A DNA stretch of 64,000 nt from Melitaea cinxia (GCF_905220565.1 NC_059416.1:3410001-3474000), one strand, 5' to 3'. Positions 24,066 to 37,500 are shown, numbered from the stretch's first letter. Notes: generated by a model not told the origin, from the letters alone. Numbers and translations: made by a program.

Positions 24066-24427
24066 TTTAGGAAATATTTATAATTTAGCTTAAAGCCTCG
24101 ACTTTCAAATCGAAGAAACATTTAAATTAGTGATAGGTAGGTATATGCAGCTATGTTAACTAAGAGTAAATTTTAAATTATTTTATGAAACGTCAAAGTA
24201 GCCGTCATGTTTGTTTGAATGTCAACTTAATCACGGCCTGTCACAAGTTTACAATTCCGATCAGGTTTTAGCGCTGTTTATACGATATTTTATAGTTTAA
24301 GGAAATTCTAGCGAATCTAGTATTCAACGCGGACCCAAGGCCGGCCTAGGCAAGGTCTATTTGGTTCCGTATTATTAAGGAAGAATAAATTTGTTTTAAT
24401 TTTTAATGGCAATGTCTTTATATCGGT

Positions 24428-24610
24428 TCTGTACTAATATTATACAGAAAAATAGTTTGTTTGTTTGTTTGAATTTTTTGTTTCCAAACCGATTTAATAT
24501 GCATTATTAAATTTTTATGAAGCTACATGGAATACTTCAAAATAATACGATATGGTTTATATGGGAAGCTGTAGTGTTGCTACTCAATGAGAATAAAAAC
24601 ACAACAGTTT
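24428..24610 (-). repeat. CTAGCTG-type dispersed repeat, minus copy (partial)
   Basis: 'TACTAATATTATACAGAAAA', a (GTTT)n run and 'GAAGCTACATGG' are the reverse of the 3' half of the CTAGCTG repeat type. The CTAGCTG head itself is missing. Confidence 0.5.
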
Positions 24611-24944
24611 AACTAACATTGTTAAGAGCTTATTGAGATTATGAGATTCTTTCACTTTGATGTTGATTAGATTTAATATCAATTATTTTAAAGCTAAAAA
24701 ACTACAAAAAATATAGCCTTCTCTCAGAAAAATACCCAGGTTTAATTAATAACAGTTCCAATACACTCATAATAAGAGTTAGCTAAATAGTTACTAACTC
24801 TTAATAGATCCCCAATCCCCATTGCAGCATTCATACTTAAAATCAATTAAAACATATACCAATACATGATAACATATGTATGTGCCTATATACTTATGGT
24901 TAACCAACGAAGTCAACAAGCACCTAAATAACAAAAAATGTCCT

Positions 24945-25031
24945 AGCTCTATTGATTTCTCCCGTGCTTTTGATATATTGGTGTGTCGTCAGCTAGTTGA
25001 CAAATTAGATGACTGTAGAGTGCGTGGCCAT
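24945..25031 (+). pseudogene. Non-LTR retrotransposon reverse transcriptase fragment
   Basis: The frame reads SSIDFSRAFDILVCRQLVDK and then LDDCRVRG. This matches the pattern around the A-motif aspartate of LINE reverse transcriptases (D-F-S-K-A-F-D, spacer, L-L-x-K-L, then x-x-x-G-V-R-G). Only about 30 residues survive; flanking sequence does not continue the domain and the frame closes at 25,112. The catalytic YxDD motif is absent, so it cannot be active. Jockey- or CR1-like is a guess from the motif style. Confidence 0.6.
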
Positions 25032-25112
25032 CCTCCGTCCCCATTCCCAGCCATTTGTAAATTTGATTTTGTTTACATTAACGAGCTTTTTCAACAGACT
25101 CGTTCCGCATGA

Positions 25113-25837
25113 TACCTTTCGTGAGTGTAAGTACGGCTATAATTTACAATAGACATTCTACTAGAAAAAGAATTCGTTTCCATGTGTGATTTTTTCGTTG
25201 TATGCGGCAATTTGTGTTAATATATTTTATTTTATCGGCGTCTTTTGGGGCTACAAAAATATTATTAGGTGGTTATGCACAACGTTGCTAGAGTATTATT
25301 GTGTAGAGTAGCTCGTAAAGACAAAGTGAAATTTGAAAATGGGCTAGGATTTTTTTTCACGTGGAACGTGATACACAGAACCCCTCATTTGAAGTAAGGA
25401 GTTGAACATTCTATATATGCATACATATAAGCATTGTTTATTACACGATTGGGTCAATCTTTTCATAACTATATATATGTATTGTTTTAGTCTTACAATT
25501 TCAAAATTTGTACAATTTTTAAAATAATAAAATCTTTATTATTTAAATACTATAGGCAACGAATTAATTTATTTCAACATCTCGAAATCAGTTTGATTAA
25601 CCTTTATGCATTATATAGTCTCTTAATTATTATAGGTTATAGGCCATAAAACTTTAACCTGTGACACATAAAGTGAACGGAAATTACAACATAATGATAT
25701 TATAGTAATCCAGACTAATAAAACGATAAAAATTCTCATAATCATAATATAGTAAATGATTATGTTAAGAACATTATATATACATTTTATTAAGTACCTA
25801 CTAGCTTTTCGCCGCACCTTCGCCCGTTTGATTTACA
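25113..25837. other. AT-rich spacer
   Basis: No gene supported. Confidence 0.45.
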
Positions 25838-26115
25838 TAACTGAGGTAGGGCACAGCAGGAATTTCCTGCTCAAAATATGGAGCAGCCTGACTGGAGTAG
25901 TACCTCGTCTTTATAGAAGATCACAGCAAAATAATACTGTTTTCAAGCAGTATTGTGTTCCTGTTGTTAAGTAAGGTGACCAGAGCTCCTGGGGATTGGG
26001 TCGGGAACGCGCTTGCGATGCTTCTGGTGTTGCAGGCGTCTATAAGCTACGGTAATCGCTTACCATCAGGTGAGCCGTACGCTTGTTTGCCGACCTAGTG
26101 ACATAAAAAAAACAC
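25838..26115 (+). repeat. 'GTCGGCAAAC' family, plus-strand copy with poly-A end
   Basis: Starts 'CTGAGGTAGGGCACAGCAGG', passes 'ATGGAGCAGCCTGACTGGAG' and 'GCGCTTGCGATGCTTCTGGT', and ends 'TTTGCCGACCTAGTGACATA' plus a run of A. It is the reverse orientation of the copies at 3.2, 6.8 and 27.9 kb. The short open frame at 25,756-25,974 lies partly inside it. Confidence 0.8.
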
Positions 26116-27217
26116 AATTTTGGATGTTCCATTTTCTACCGTTAAAATATAGCCTATGTCACTCAGTGATAATCGTAGCATTGACTGTTGAATGTATTTT
26201 AACAATCGGTGAAATATTTTTTGAGTTTACCGTTACAAACGAATTAAAAAACGGTTTTTTATAGAGTAGATATGAGTAGTACCTACAGATAAGCACTTCG
26301 CAAAATGTCTTTTTAATATTCTCATTTCTTTTAAAAGCTTGAATTTCTTTCCAAACGCATACAAAGCTAACATTTAAGTTAATTTAATTTTTAACGCTAT
26401 CAATTAACTCATTTAATTATCTCAATATTAGAAAAACTCATTACGCCGTAGTTCATAGGATTATTCATACATACGTACATACAGATTGTAATTATAAGCA
26501 CCTGCTTCCGCCGCCGGCCATCGGCTCCACGCTGCGTTTTTTTTTATTGTTTTTTATACTTTATATTTTACTTATTGCTATGTTTTGTATGTGTTTTTTT
26601 GTCTTTAAGTCGTTTTAATATCATACAAAATTTTTATTTTTTATTAGTACTTAAAACTGTAATATAATACAAAAATTAAAATTATGTTGTTTTATCTTTT
26701 TAGGCGCTAATGTTAAAATGTAGAGGTTGAATTTCAAATTTCGTATTTTTGTATAGTTTCTTTTAAATATCTTTTTTTTATGTGTTATCTGAAATTATAT
26801 AATTATTTAGATTTTTTTTTTATAATTTATCAAACCAATCTTACGAAATATTAAAAAAAAAAAACAAATTGATTCAGCTGTGGGCTTAGCACCATAGTCA
26901 GGGACTCATTTAAATTTAAAAATAGATTTATAAAACATTCCCATAGACACAAACCAACAGACAGTATCTTTCTCTGTATTATAGCATACATAATTATGAA
27001 TTAATTATGATTAATTTCTTTTAAACAGAATTCCTCACGTTTATTCCTAACATTGTAAATGTAATTCAAACCTGAAGGTTAACCTTGTCTCACTAACTAA
27101 CACCAAATGACAATAATATCGCTAAGTATGTAATTACATATTTATTACATAAACCGTCATTGTCATAATGTTTATTATACCGCGAGATTATCTTAATACC
27201 GAAAACTCAAGTTGTTA
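26116..27217. other. AT-rich spacer
   Basis: No gene supported. A GC-rich spot at 26,503-26,530 (CCGCCGCCGGCCATCGGCTC) is isolated. Confidence 0.45.
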
Positions 27218-27218
27218 T

Positions 27219-27272
<54 letters not shown>

Positions 27273-27292
27273 TGTTTGTTGTGTGTGTGTGT
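27218..27292. repeat. (TA)n(TG)n microsatellite
   Basis: About 7 TA units followed by about 30 TG units with minor interruptions, ending GTGTGTGTGTATAG. Confidence 0.95.
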
Positions 27293-27390
27293 ATAGGTTG
27301 CCTGGAAGAGATCTTATTGGATTTTGTATCTAATGGTTCTAAATTTTATCTTCTTTGTATGCAATAAAGTTTTAATAAATAAAATATGTA
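27293..27390 (+). repeat. LINE 3'-terminal fragment after the TG microsatellite
   Basis: 'AGGTTGCCTGGAAGAGATCT' is followed by AT-rich sequence and 'TGCAATAAAGTTTTAATAAA'. This is the pattern of a lepidopteran non-LTR element terminus with an AATAAA signal, here joined to the microsatellite. Confidence 0.6.
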
Positions 27391-27892
27391 GTAGGTACAC
27401 ATAGAGATAAGTATTAAGTAGTTATAGTGCTTACATGTGGGTATATTAATATTACATACGATATGATACATAACTAGAATTCGTTTGTTTGCTTATTCTT
27501 AACAATATAACACTAAAATAGCAATTTATATAGAGCAACAATTTTCAGTTAAGTATACAAAATAACACAATGTGTCGGAAATTGAACAGGTTCCTTAGTT
27601 TATTATGAATTACATAATTCCTTATTAACTGTATTTTTTAGTAACCTATTTAAGAATACACACAGAAGACTCATGGAATTGACAATCTCTATTCTAATTT
27701 TCATAAGCTTAAATGTGGATAAAGTCGCACTAAACGTTTGACTAATTATAAAATTTTAAATATATTTTTTTTACACACTTAACAAACATGTAAAAATCTA
27801 GGGTTCAAAAAGCTACAAAAATGAAAATTCAAGATTTGCTAACTAAAACAACAGTCGATTTAAAAATTGTTACATCTTAAAATTTGGCGCTT

Positions 27893-28160
27893 TTTTATAC
27901 AACTAGGTCGGCAACCAAGGGTACGGCTCATCTGATGGTAAGCGATTACTATGGTGAGTAGCCTATAAACGCCTTCAACACCAAAAGCATCGCAAACGCG
28001 CTGCTGACCTTACTCCCAATCCCCCAAGGAGCTCTGGTCACCCTACTCACCACAGGAACACAAGGCTGCTTGAAAGCAGTATTACTTAGCTGTGAGGTCG
28101 AGATACTTCCCCAGTCGGGCTGTTCCAGATTCTGTTACAGGATATTTCCTGCTGTGACCT
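27893..28160 (-). repeat. 'GTCGGCAAAC' family, minus copy
   Basis: Begins TTTTTTATACAACTAGGTCGG and contains 'GGTACGGCTCATCTGATGGT', 'GGAGCTCTGGTCACCCTACT' and 'CCCCAGTCGGGCTGTTCCAG'. Its far end has been tandemly duplicated (separate entry). Confidence 0.85.
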
Positions 28161-28264
28161 ACCTCAGTTAAATACGAGTTAGGTACATTAAAAACTTAGG
28201 TCTTAACTGCTGTGACCTACCTCAGTTAAATACGACTTAGGTACATTAAAAACTTAGGTCTTAA
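28149..28264. repeat. 58-bp tandem duplication, two units
   Basis: Units 28,149-28,206 and 28,207-28,264 begin CTGCTGTGACCTACCTCAGT and end ACTTAGGTCTTAA. They differ only at one G/C position (CGAGTTAGG against CGACTTAGG). The unit spans the end of the repeat and its flank. Confidence 0.95.
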
Positions 28265-29714
28265 CTTAGTCACAATGTTAGAAATAAACAATGAAATACT
28301 TCAATTGGTTCTAATTCAAATGTAATAAGCTACATAGCGATAAATCAAAGCCTAAAAGCGACAAACGAAGGACAGGAACACGAGTGCACGTTGAACGATT
28401 CTAACGAGCCAGTCATTGATTGATGATCGTAATTGAACGAAAAAAACATGATTTATAGTTGGCATTTGACATAAATAATCACCTAGTTGCAGTTTTGATT
28501 CTTTTATTGTTGATTTTGATGGAATTGTTTAAGCTTATACAAAATGATGTTTTTTCTTTATTGATTTGTCACTTTGATTTTTCGTGTATTATAAGACATT
28601 ATCTGTGTGAACTTTTTGGATTTTATTCCGAATAATTATTACGTTTTCCTTCATTTATAAGTAAACATGCTCTGGATTTCAAACCTCACCCTAATGTCAA
28701 ATAAATTTGAAATTTATGAGTTAAAACTTAGATCGTTCTTACTTATAAGTACCTACATATTCTTAAACAAAAGAAAACCTACTTCAATTTACATCGAAAA
28801 TTAAAAGGTAGGTAGGTTAAATGAAAAAGAATATGTTACACGTAATTAGGGATAACTCAAAAAATAATAACATTTTTCCCTTTTTGGTTTATTACAATAA
28901 ATGTTTTATGTGGGTGATAGAGACGTCATTTTTGTAACTTAGTTTAATTTTTTTTCTGTTGTACGATAAATAATCTAGGTAGTACCTATTCATTCCTCAT
29001 ACCAGCTTTCGAATAAAAAGTAAAAAAAATGATCATCAAAATCCGAAAAGAAGTAATAAATTATGAGGATTAAAAAAAATAGAAGCTTCTAGAATGTTAC
29101 ACAATAATATGCATATAAATAACACAGTAATCACACATAAGGTGTGTAACAAGTAAACGTTTTAAAAGGTGTCGCGTTTTTTATAATTTAACGACGTGTC
29201 CACACATTCGTCAACTGTTTGTCGTTCGTGTTTGTTCTGCTAATAGTTGAGCAGCACGTGCGAGCTCGCTAATGTACTAATTTATGCACTTACACTACGT
29301 TTTAGGTTACAGTTAAAAATAGCCTCATTTTAGTTTACTTACCAAGTTATGTATAAACACTAGCTGTTAGCCTACTCCTTCATCCGCATTGAAATTACCC
29401 TTTTATGTGTGTTACCTAATAACTTTTTATTGGATATACCGATTTTGGTGAGTCTTTTTTTAATCGAAAGCTGGTGCTTGTCTTGTTGTTTTGTTTAAAT
29501 TTGATTGTGTTCTGAACAGTACTTTTTGAGTTTTATCTAATGACACGTATTTCATTGATTAATTTTTATTCTACATACCTACGTTGTATTACTTCAATAT
29601 AGTTAAAGGTTTTTTTTCTTTGCGAGGTAACATAGTATTAATGCTCCGCTCTTATTAGTTGTTGTATCATTAGCCTTATTCGATATAGGTACTTTTGAAT
29701 TTAAATTTCTGCCG
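28265..29714. other. AT-rich spacer
   Basis: A diverged CTAGCTG-like start occurs at 29,358-29,470 ('CACTAGCTGTTAGCC'). Nothing else recognised. Confidence 0.4.
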
Positions 29715-29724
29715 TTTAACAAAG

Positions 29725-29872
29725 CTTCTTCTCTGCAGGGTCTACATTTCGAATCGGTGGTAGCTTTACTTTTACAAATATAATAATTTATTTTTAAAGT
29801 TTTAATTTGTAAAATGACGATTCGAAAGTGCTTTTGGAGCCTATTTGAATAAAGCTGTTTTTGATTTTGATT
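29725..29872 (+). repeat. Retroelement 3' end, 'TTCTCTGCAGGGTCTACATT' family, copy 3
   Basis: TTCTCTGCAGGGTCTACATT, 'GAATCGGTGGTAGCTTTACT' and 'AATTTGTAAAATGACGATTC', then 'GAATAAAGCTGTTTTTGATT' and a TTTGATTTTGATTTT tail. The AATAAAG signal and simple tail mark the 3' end of a non-LTR retroelement. Confidence 0.8.
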
Positions 29873-30250
29873 TTAATCTTACTGAGTAAGCAATCAATAT
29901 CTTCATTATAATAAACTAATAAAACTTTACGTACATTTAGTAAAGAAGACAGGGAAAGTCGCGAAGCCAACTAGTAGTTTAAAATTAAAAACGTAATAAC
30001 CAGACGAAAGTGCCCTCAAGGTTCTAAGTTTAGAAGCACTGCAGAACTAAGCGAATGAGTCTAAGTCGAAACTTTTCTCACTACCACTGTTGAAGGGTCA
30101 TTAATATAAGTCAATTTAAAAAGTGAACACAGGTACTGATACTTTGAAAAAAGTTTTATACACATCATCGTTTTATGTTATCTGTTATACTTATCTACTA
30201 TTATAAAAAATAACATACAAAAAAATACTGTGCTTTAGACCACACGACTG

Positions 30251-30466
30251 AAGTAAAACTTCTTTAGCAATAGGCCTGCACTGTGTCTTAGATATACGAA
30301 ACGTAACTGGCTATGAGGGAAAGAGAGACAGGAAATGTGTATTTGCACTTCTCTCTCTTGTCCTGTTTGCCTCGCCCGATCACACTTTTCGTAAAGCTCT
30401 CGTCACGCATTCATCAACTTACTTCCCAAGTCAAGCGTACGTAAAGAAGTTTTACCTCAAATCAGT
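30251..30466. mobile_element. Small element with 17-bp terminal inverted repeats (MITE-like)
   Basis: Left end GAAGTAAAACTTCTTTA (30,251-30,267); right end TAAAGAAGTTTTACCTC, complementary at 16 of 17 positions. Between them are 'GAGGGAAAGAGAGACAGG' and 'CTTCTCTCTCTTGTCCTG', which form a second inverted pair. No ORF. A related left half occurs at 40,453-40,590. Confidence 0.65.
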
Positions 30467-30510
30467 ACTTTACTTCTTAATATAGCTTTGAAACTGCTAA
30501 ACAATTTTCA

Positions 30511-30622
30511 TCGCATCAATCGCAGTACACTGCTGGACATAAGCCTCTACAAGTTCGCACCAAAAATGGCGTGAACTTATGTGTTTTGCCCATAGTCAAC
30601 AAGCTGGGCAGGCGGGTTGGTG
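30511..30622 (-). repeat. Truncated RTE-derivative 3' end
   Basis: 'CGCAGTACACTGCTGGACAT' through 'AAAAATGGCGTGAACTTATG' to 'AAGCTGGGCAGGCGGGTTGG' matches the 3' half of the 20.46-kb element. In reverse it still reads YVQQCTAI-like at the C-terminus. Confidence 0.75.
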
Positions 30623-31162
30623 TTGTAAACAATTTTATCGTTGTGAAATTAATAGGTAGATACTTATCTATTTCCTATGTCAACAAGTTTTATCCTAATT
30701 TTAGACTTCAGTGTTACCTGCCAATGGTCCTATCAATAGTAAGTAATTAACAAGTTAGTGTTACTTACTAGTTACAAATAAAATTATAACCTAATAATAG
30801 TCAAATATCAAAATATTTTGACTATCGTGTAACATAATCAAATGAGGTTTAGTGGAGATCGTATAATTTATAGTGTTACTAGTTGGCAATAGTTGTCCAG
30901 TAAGCCAGTGTTACCAGTTACAAAGCGACTTGAAAGCGTATAACAGGTTCGTATCAAACAAATAGTGAATCGGCGCGATCTGCGCCGCAAGGTCGTTGGT
31001 ATGAACTCCATGTTGCCAGGATAAGGCGGACGAATCCCTATCATTATCAATAATATTTCATTATATTATCAATAGCTCGATTTTTATTAATATAGATTTA
31101 TAATATCTTGTTTATTTATTACATGATGTTATAAATTTTTAAACCGGCTAAGTGATTGAGAC

Positions 31163-31365
31163 TAGCCCGTTGGCGCAGTTTGTAGTGTCTCTGCTTTCTG
31201 TTCTGGGTTTTGTGGGTTCGATTCCCACCGTGAGTCTGGGTGTAGTTTATATATTTATATTTGTATTATTTATAAGTATGTTTATCGAAAAAAAAGTGTA
31301 AATATACCAGTAACACAAGCATTAAGTTGCTTACTTTTGTGTAGATATTTATTTATTTATTATTT
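31163..31365 (+). mobile_element. tRNA-headed SINE (family 1), plus copy
   Basis: 'TAGCCCGTTGGCGCAGTTTG' is the A-box region; 'GTGGGTTCGATTCCCACC' is a complete T-arm with B-box (GTGGG/CCCAC stem). Then 'AGTCTGGGTGTA', the shared body 'CACAAGCATTAAGTTGCTTA' and an ATTTATTTATTTATT tail. Confidence 0.9.
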
Positions 31366-34337
31366 AGATGTAAAAAAAAATCGAGCCACAAGTGCTTTGT
31401 GCCAGAAGTTTTATTTTATGTAATTTTTTATACTTTTTTAAGAAACTATTCTTAAATTCTTAATTCTAAAACAACAATATGAATAAGAGATTAATATATA
31501 ATCTACTATACCTACTACGAGATATATATTCTAAGACAGAAAAAAATCAAATAGTGAATTGTAAACTACAAATACATGGTGAACCTACATGCGCCCGCGC
31601 ATATTCTAACCTAGAAACAAGCTGGATTTCGTGACATTCGAGGCTTGTGCCTGTGTGCCTATCCATTCACGACTGTGTTTGTTGTATCAACACACATTAG
31701 CAAAGCTGTGACGTAGTCTCTCGAAAATAATTTCGCACTTTAAACCTTAATGACTTATAATAAAGATGTTTTTTGAATAGCCACTACCAAATAGTAATGT
31801 ATATCTAACTTGACATGGTATTGGTCGGTTTTCGTATGATAAAATGGGCGTAACAATATAGTTTGAACGTTTGAAATGATTTTTTAGTTTTGTACACTGA
31901 GTACGAAGCAATTTATAAAATGTACTTAAAAACAAGGCTTTGAATTAGTGTTTTAGATCAAGGTTAGCGACTTCAAGACCTAAACAAGTCCTTTTAGGAT
32001 TGGAGCCGTAGAGCAAGGTCACGTCAATTTATACTGCATGATACGTAACATTCGAAATACATTTACATTCAAACAAACATTGCTTAGTAATTGTAAATAC
32101 TAATATTATTAAAAGTAAGTATATAGTATATCATAAGTGTTAATTGACCAATTAGAAATGATGATATTTTAAAATTAAATTATAGTTCTTCCTGGTCGTT
32201 GTTTTATTGGGTACATACCACTTATTACAAAGTACCTATTATTCAAACATGCTGTCAATATTTCGTTTGATTTCCGGGTCTATTTCGGACCAATAGCGTA
32301 ATTAGGTGACTATGGTTTATCATTGGGCGTGTTCACACAAACCGCAAATATGATTCGAGGCGTGTGTCATTCAATTTATTTGCCATTAGGTGCGTTTAAA
32401 AAGTTATTGAATAATTCTTTACCTTTTAGAATCCACTTAAAATATAATTTTGCTACTAGGAAATATACATATAATTATGACGCAAAAGTGACATCTCTTA
32501 CGTATTTGTTTTAATAATTTTACAATCTTGTAGATGGAGATAGATAACGATGAAGTGCCATGTTTAAATATAATTCAATAAAGTTATCTGATAGGACGTC
32601 GTTCTAAGCCTTTTAGGAGAATAAACATAAATTCAACAGTTCTCAGAATTTAGTCACCTAACAGGTTTCAGTAAGCCGACAACTAGGTAAATAGGCGAGG
32701 CTACTCAGCTAAATTCCCGTCGAGGTCGTGACAAACTGACGCACAAAAATGCTATTGTTGGATACATTTTCGTAAATTAATTGGTTGGTTTCGTCGATAA
32801 ATACTAAGAATCGCATTGTGTCTTGACAAAGTTTATGAAAAAAAAATTTTTAACTTGGGTAAGTAGCCGTTCAGGGTATGTGCAGCGGATGCTTCAAAAA
32901 CTACATTTTTATATCTAACGTCCAACAGGTCATGGACAGAGGTTGGTTATGATTTTTTTTTTTGTTACTACTTTACCTAACGGAAAATTCGTTTTATTTT
33001 ATATGCATAAGAATTTCAATAATAAAAAATATGTTTTAAAAGGACAAATGAATATTAATTTAATTTTCTGTTCTTTATAGGGTAGGATTTTTCATTTTAT
33101 ATTATCAACTTGTTGTGTTGAAGCCATAAAAAAAAAAACTTTATTTATCGCTCTTTATGTTTGGAAAAGTTAACTTTAGTCATTATTTCTTTCAAATATT
33201 AGTTCAATGTAATATAACATACAAAGATTGTATATGAATGTACAGTGATAATTCGTTCAATGTCGCAGCGAGGCATGCAATTTAATAAAACACCTAAATA
33301 TAGATGTAAAAACTAGATAGTTACATGTTTTCGTGCAATTGTGTGCCAGGGTCGCGCCACACATGTGTGCGAAATGTGATACCTAATGTACGTATAGTTA
33401 TGTAACCTTGGGCAGCTGTTTGATAATAATAACATTAGAAGCCACTTTGCATATGTAATACACCAATATTTTATTCAATAACTCTACGACATTTTCCCTG
33501 TTTGCTAACGTCATCTGCATTTTAACTATTAATATCTCTTAAAAATATTAGTTATAGTTTACGAAAATTGATAAGACATTCTAAGACAATTTTAAAAATG
33601 TTTCAGAGTTTATATTACAGGTATACAAACTCTTAACAAAATTATCAAAACAAGGTGGAATTGTGATGAAAAATATAATATATTCTAGACTTCCTAATAG
33701 ACTTCCTAAAAAAAAAAAAAAAAACAAAGATTAATATAAGACATTGTATAAACTATGTACCTATAAGCATTCGCTAAAACCTTCCTTATTCACAATAACT
33801 GTGCCTCAGTAATTTCTCTATTTAGGTAGAAAGTTGACCCGGCGACCTCTAATTGCTGACTATCTACCACATTATCGTATGCGAATAATTTACCAGTAAA
33901 CCTTGTCTTTTAAAGAAAACATGACAAAATTGACAGATGAAGGTCATAGAATCGTACAGGTCACGCGCCATGCAAAATTTACTGTATAAATTTCGTAAAA
34001 CCTATTCTACTCAAAAATAACTTGATATTTTGAAGGATTTCAGTTCAATCTAATTTAAATAATGGTAATTAGTGAACGTCAATAACAAAACATAATTTAA
34101 GTTACGTAATATAGTATTTGAAACCTGTAGGTAACCATTTGTTTTCTTAACTGTATGTTTAATAATATAGTAAATTTATTTGTCTATTTCAAGTTTCTTA
34201 CTAGTTCTATACTAGTTTTGTTACTATGACAAAGAACAAAATACCTACGTTGTAACGATAAATACTCATATGTAAGTGACCAGGCTGAATTTTCCATAAT
34301 GAATTAAAGCTGTACCTATTGCAATAAATATAACTAT
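31366..34337. other. AT-rich spacer
   Basis: About 3 kb. Open frames at 31,747 (minus) and 32,323 (plus) show no domain or signal. No repeat ends recognised. Confidence 0.45.
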
Positions 34338-34578
34338 ATAATAATTAAATATCTTAAAACACACACACACGATCGTCTGATCATACGGTGAGCAAATTAA
34401 TGCTTGTCCTGTCGGTAACAGCTGACTGTTATAGCTAAATATTTTTTTATGAATATACATATAAATAATACATATATAGATATATAAATACACTCCAGAC
34501 CCAGACTCGGGTGGGACTCGAACTTGCAACCTGTGGAGCAGAAAGCAGGGCCACTACAAACAGCGCCAATGGGCTAGT
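34338..34578 (-). mobile_element. tRNA-headed SINE (family 1), minus copy
   Basis: The right end 'CAGCGCCAATGGGCTAGTC' is the complement of the tRNA-like head; the B-box near 34,513-34,530 is mutated (GACTCGAACTTG). The body and AT tail match the other three copies, including 'CGATCGTCTGATCATACGGT' next to an (AC)n tract. Confidence 0.88.
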
Positions 34579-37500
34579 CGAAACAATCACCATCTTTCCT
34601 ATTATAATAATATTACGCCATTACTTCCCAATTTGCTAAGTAAATTTTTCATTTAACAGATTCACGAGAAAATAATAAACATGAAAAATAAACATACTCA
34701 AACACAGTGTATAATTCCATTGTTTATTTAAAAGTTTCAATAGATACAAGGCGATGAGTAATGTTTGTGTCATCATCATTTGGCGTGATTTCCTATCACG
34801 GGTTCATCATGTAAACTTGGCATAAAACATCTAGGAATTTTAAGTGCTACAATGTGTTTTAAGTTTAGGCTTACGTGCTGAGATTTTAGCATGAAAGCTT
34901 TTACGCAACACTGGGTGTAACATTTTAGAAAGTTCGGTTTTAATGTATTTAGAAATAAAACTTTAAATGTAACAAATGGACACAACGATAAATAATTTAA
35001 ACGTAATATTTAAAAATCGTTGCGAAAGTATTTTGATGTAAATAAATTAAATATGTTAATTCATTGTTGTCGTAATTAACGTGTTTAAAACTCATGGACA
35101 CCCTACGGCATTATGTCGACGCTATTATAGCTATACCTATTCGTATTCAAAATAACGATTGTTCGAAACAATTAAAATACAGCGACGTTATTTCAACGTT
35201 CTTATTATAAAAAATATATAATGTAGAATACACTAATGAGCTGATAAAATTTTCCTGAGTTCACAAAGCGACTAACAAAAGTTTATTTGTGTTATTCGTA
35301 ACAATGCCACTTTATAATGGGTCGTCATACTCTTGTAGGAAAATGAACGCGTACACATACAGACATGTTTCCACTAGACAAAGACAAATATCGACGAATG
35401 TTATTTACGAAAAAAAACAAACGAAAGTCGCCATACAATTTTTTCACTCGTGTTATTATAAAATTGTATGAAATGAAGATTCGTAACGCGTTATTTTGCC
35501 GCCATTTTTGCACTTGGAATTCGCGCGCTCGCAGCTGTCATTAGGCAGTGTTGCCATTTTGAAATTACGAGTTATCTATGGTCGAACTATTAAATTACTG
35601 GTTCTTGTTATTACAGACTTGTTTCGTATGATTGTGCCGTTTAAAAAGTAATTTGGGTTGTGTGAATCGTATAAAATGAGACCTTAGTGTAATTGATTAC
35701 ATTTGATATCTCTCTCACTTGCGGTTGATGTTTATAAAAGTAGAAATACAATTAAGAATTTAATTTATTTTTTTAATTGAAATAATCATTTTTTAATATC
35801 AACCAACACAGACTCTAGTAGTCTAGTCCCGAAATATGGGTAAATAATAAATATCTCTTAATAAAGTTCTGCATAAAAATCAATGTGTATATAAATTAAA
35901 GTTTAAGAATTTACAAGAACTTCATGTTGCAGTCAATGTTTTAAACTTAGTCCCAATTGTAAATACTAATAAAGCCTTTCACGTTAAAATAACTTAACTG
36001 ATGACAATTAAATGTAGTAAGTTTAGGTAACTATATAGATAATAGAATGTCCAGAATAACTCAAAGACTTGCATCTCAATGTTCCAAATTGACCTCAATT
36101 CTTAAGTTAAACTTGTAAAGCCACGAGAGCCAACTATTTTAAATATAAAAAGCTTCCATAACCTATTAATAATTGACGAGATTGACTACGAATTCTACGA
36201 TTGTCTTTAATCTCTTTATAAACCATTTCCAAAAAACTATCCACAGGCGTCCCAGTCAAAGACATTCTTTTAAAGTATTTCAATTGATCGCTTCAATTAA
36301 ATTTTTAATTATTTCCCATGAAACGAGAAAGTAAATAACAATTTCAATCAAGATAGTTGCCAGTTGACGGCGGCCAGGTGGCGGACATATTGGAATAGTT
36401 CGGAGCTCGGACGATTAGTTGCTAAATAAATGGATTCCGATCGACGGCTACCATTCATTATATATTGTTTAAAACTTTCATAATAATAACTAGACCGGGT
36501 GGCACGGCTTACAGAGACCCTTGCTGACCCGTGCTTATCACTTTCAGTTCATTTTTGTGACAAAAAAAAAGTAAAACATAGTCATAACATTGCCTACCTC
36601 AGACAAAGATGTGTGTGTATTTCAATCATTTATTTATGTCATACTTGACTACATACTAGCCTGATAACGTCCCACTGCTGACCAAAATTCTTTAAATGTT
36701 GATAAGGATTGGAGCTTCACCCGTTATACTTACTATAGTTCTAGGTATAATTTTAGTTTTTTTGGAATATTTCTCGAAAAATGTGTCGACTTTTGATTGA
36801 ACGTTTCGTCAACTATCGGATTATCACTATGGTTTTTCTAATAGCTAAGAGCATAACCAAAAAAAATTAAGCAAAATACGAATATGAAAAAGAAAGTTCT
36901 TGACATTTAATCACTTGATATTCTAAAATAAAAATTAGTCAAAATATTAACAGATACTTTTTAAAATTAGCTCAGTCTATCATGTAGGTAATATTTAAAC
37001 TTAATAAAACAACAAAAATCATATTAATGTGAATTACACTTGTAAATTACAATTCGTTGCTCTAAACTTAAATAACAAATGATATCAAAATATCCATTAA
37101 ATAAAAAATAATAATAGCCAAAAATATTTTAGATCGAACAGTTCTAGTAAGTAGAGCCAGTGTTTTAAGTTAGTGTTCCCGTTGGTCTAGATTGCGTAAC
37201 GCACACCTGGGCGCTAGTCATCCATTCATTTTATTGTTTATGATTTTTCTAGTGTTTTAGGTTTTGGAATGGTCTATTATTGTATAGCGGTCTAGATTTT
37301 AAAACAAAATTTTGTTTTGGAATTCAATTGAATAGTATAGAAGTTCATTAATAATTGTGTATTGTGTTTATATTTCAAAAGATATTATTACACGTTTGAT
37401 AGGAACTTTTTATTTATTATTTATATAATATATTTTTTAACTTTAAGATTACATTAAACTATTTTTATTCTTATTAAATTAAATGCTTATTATTGTAAAT

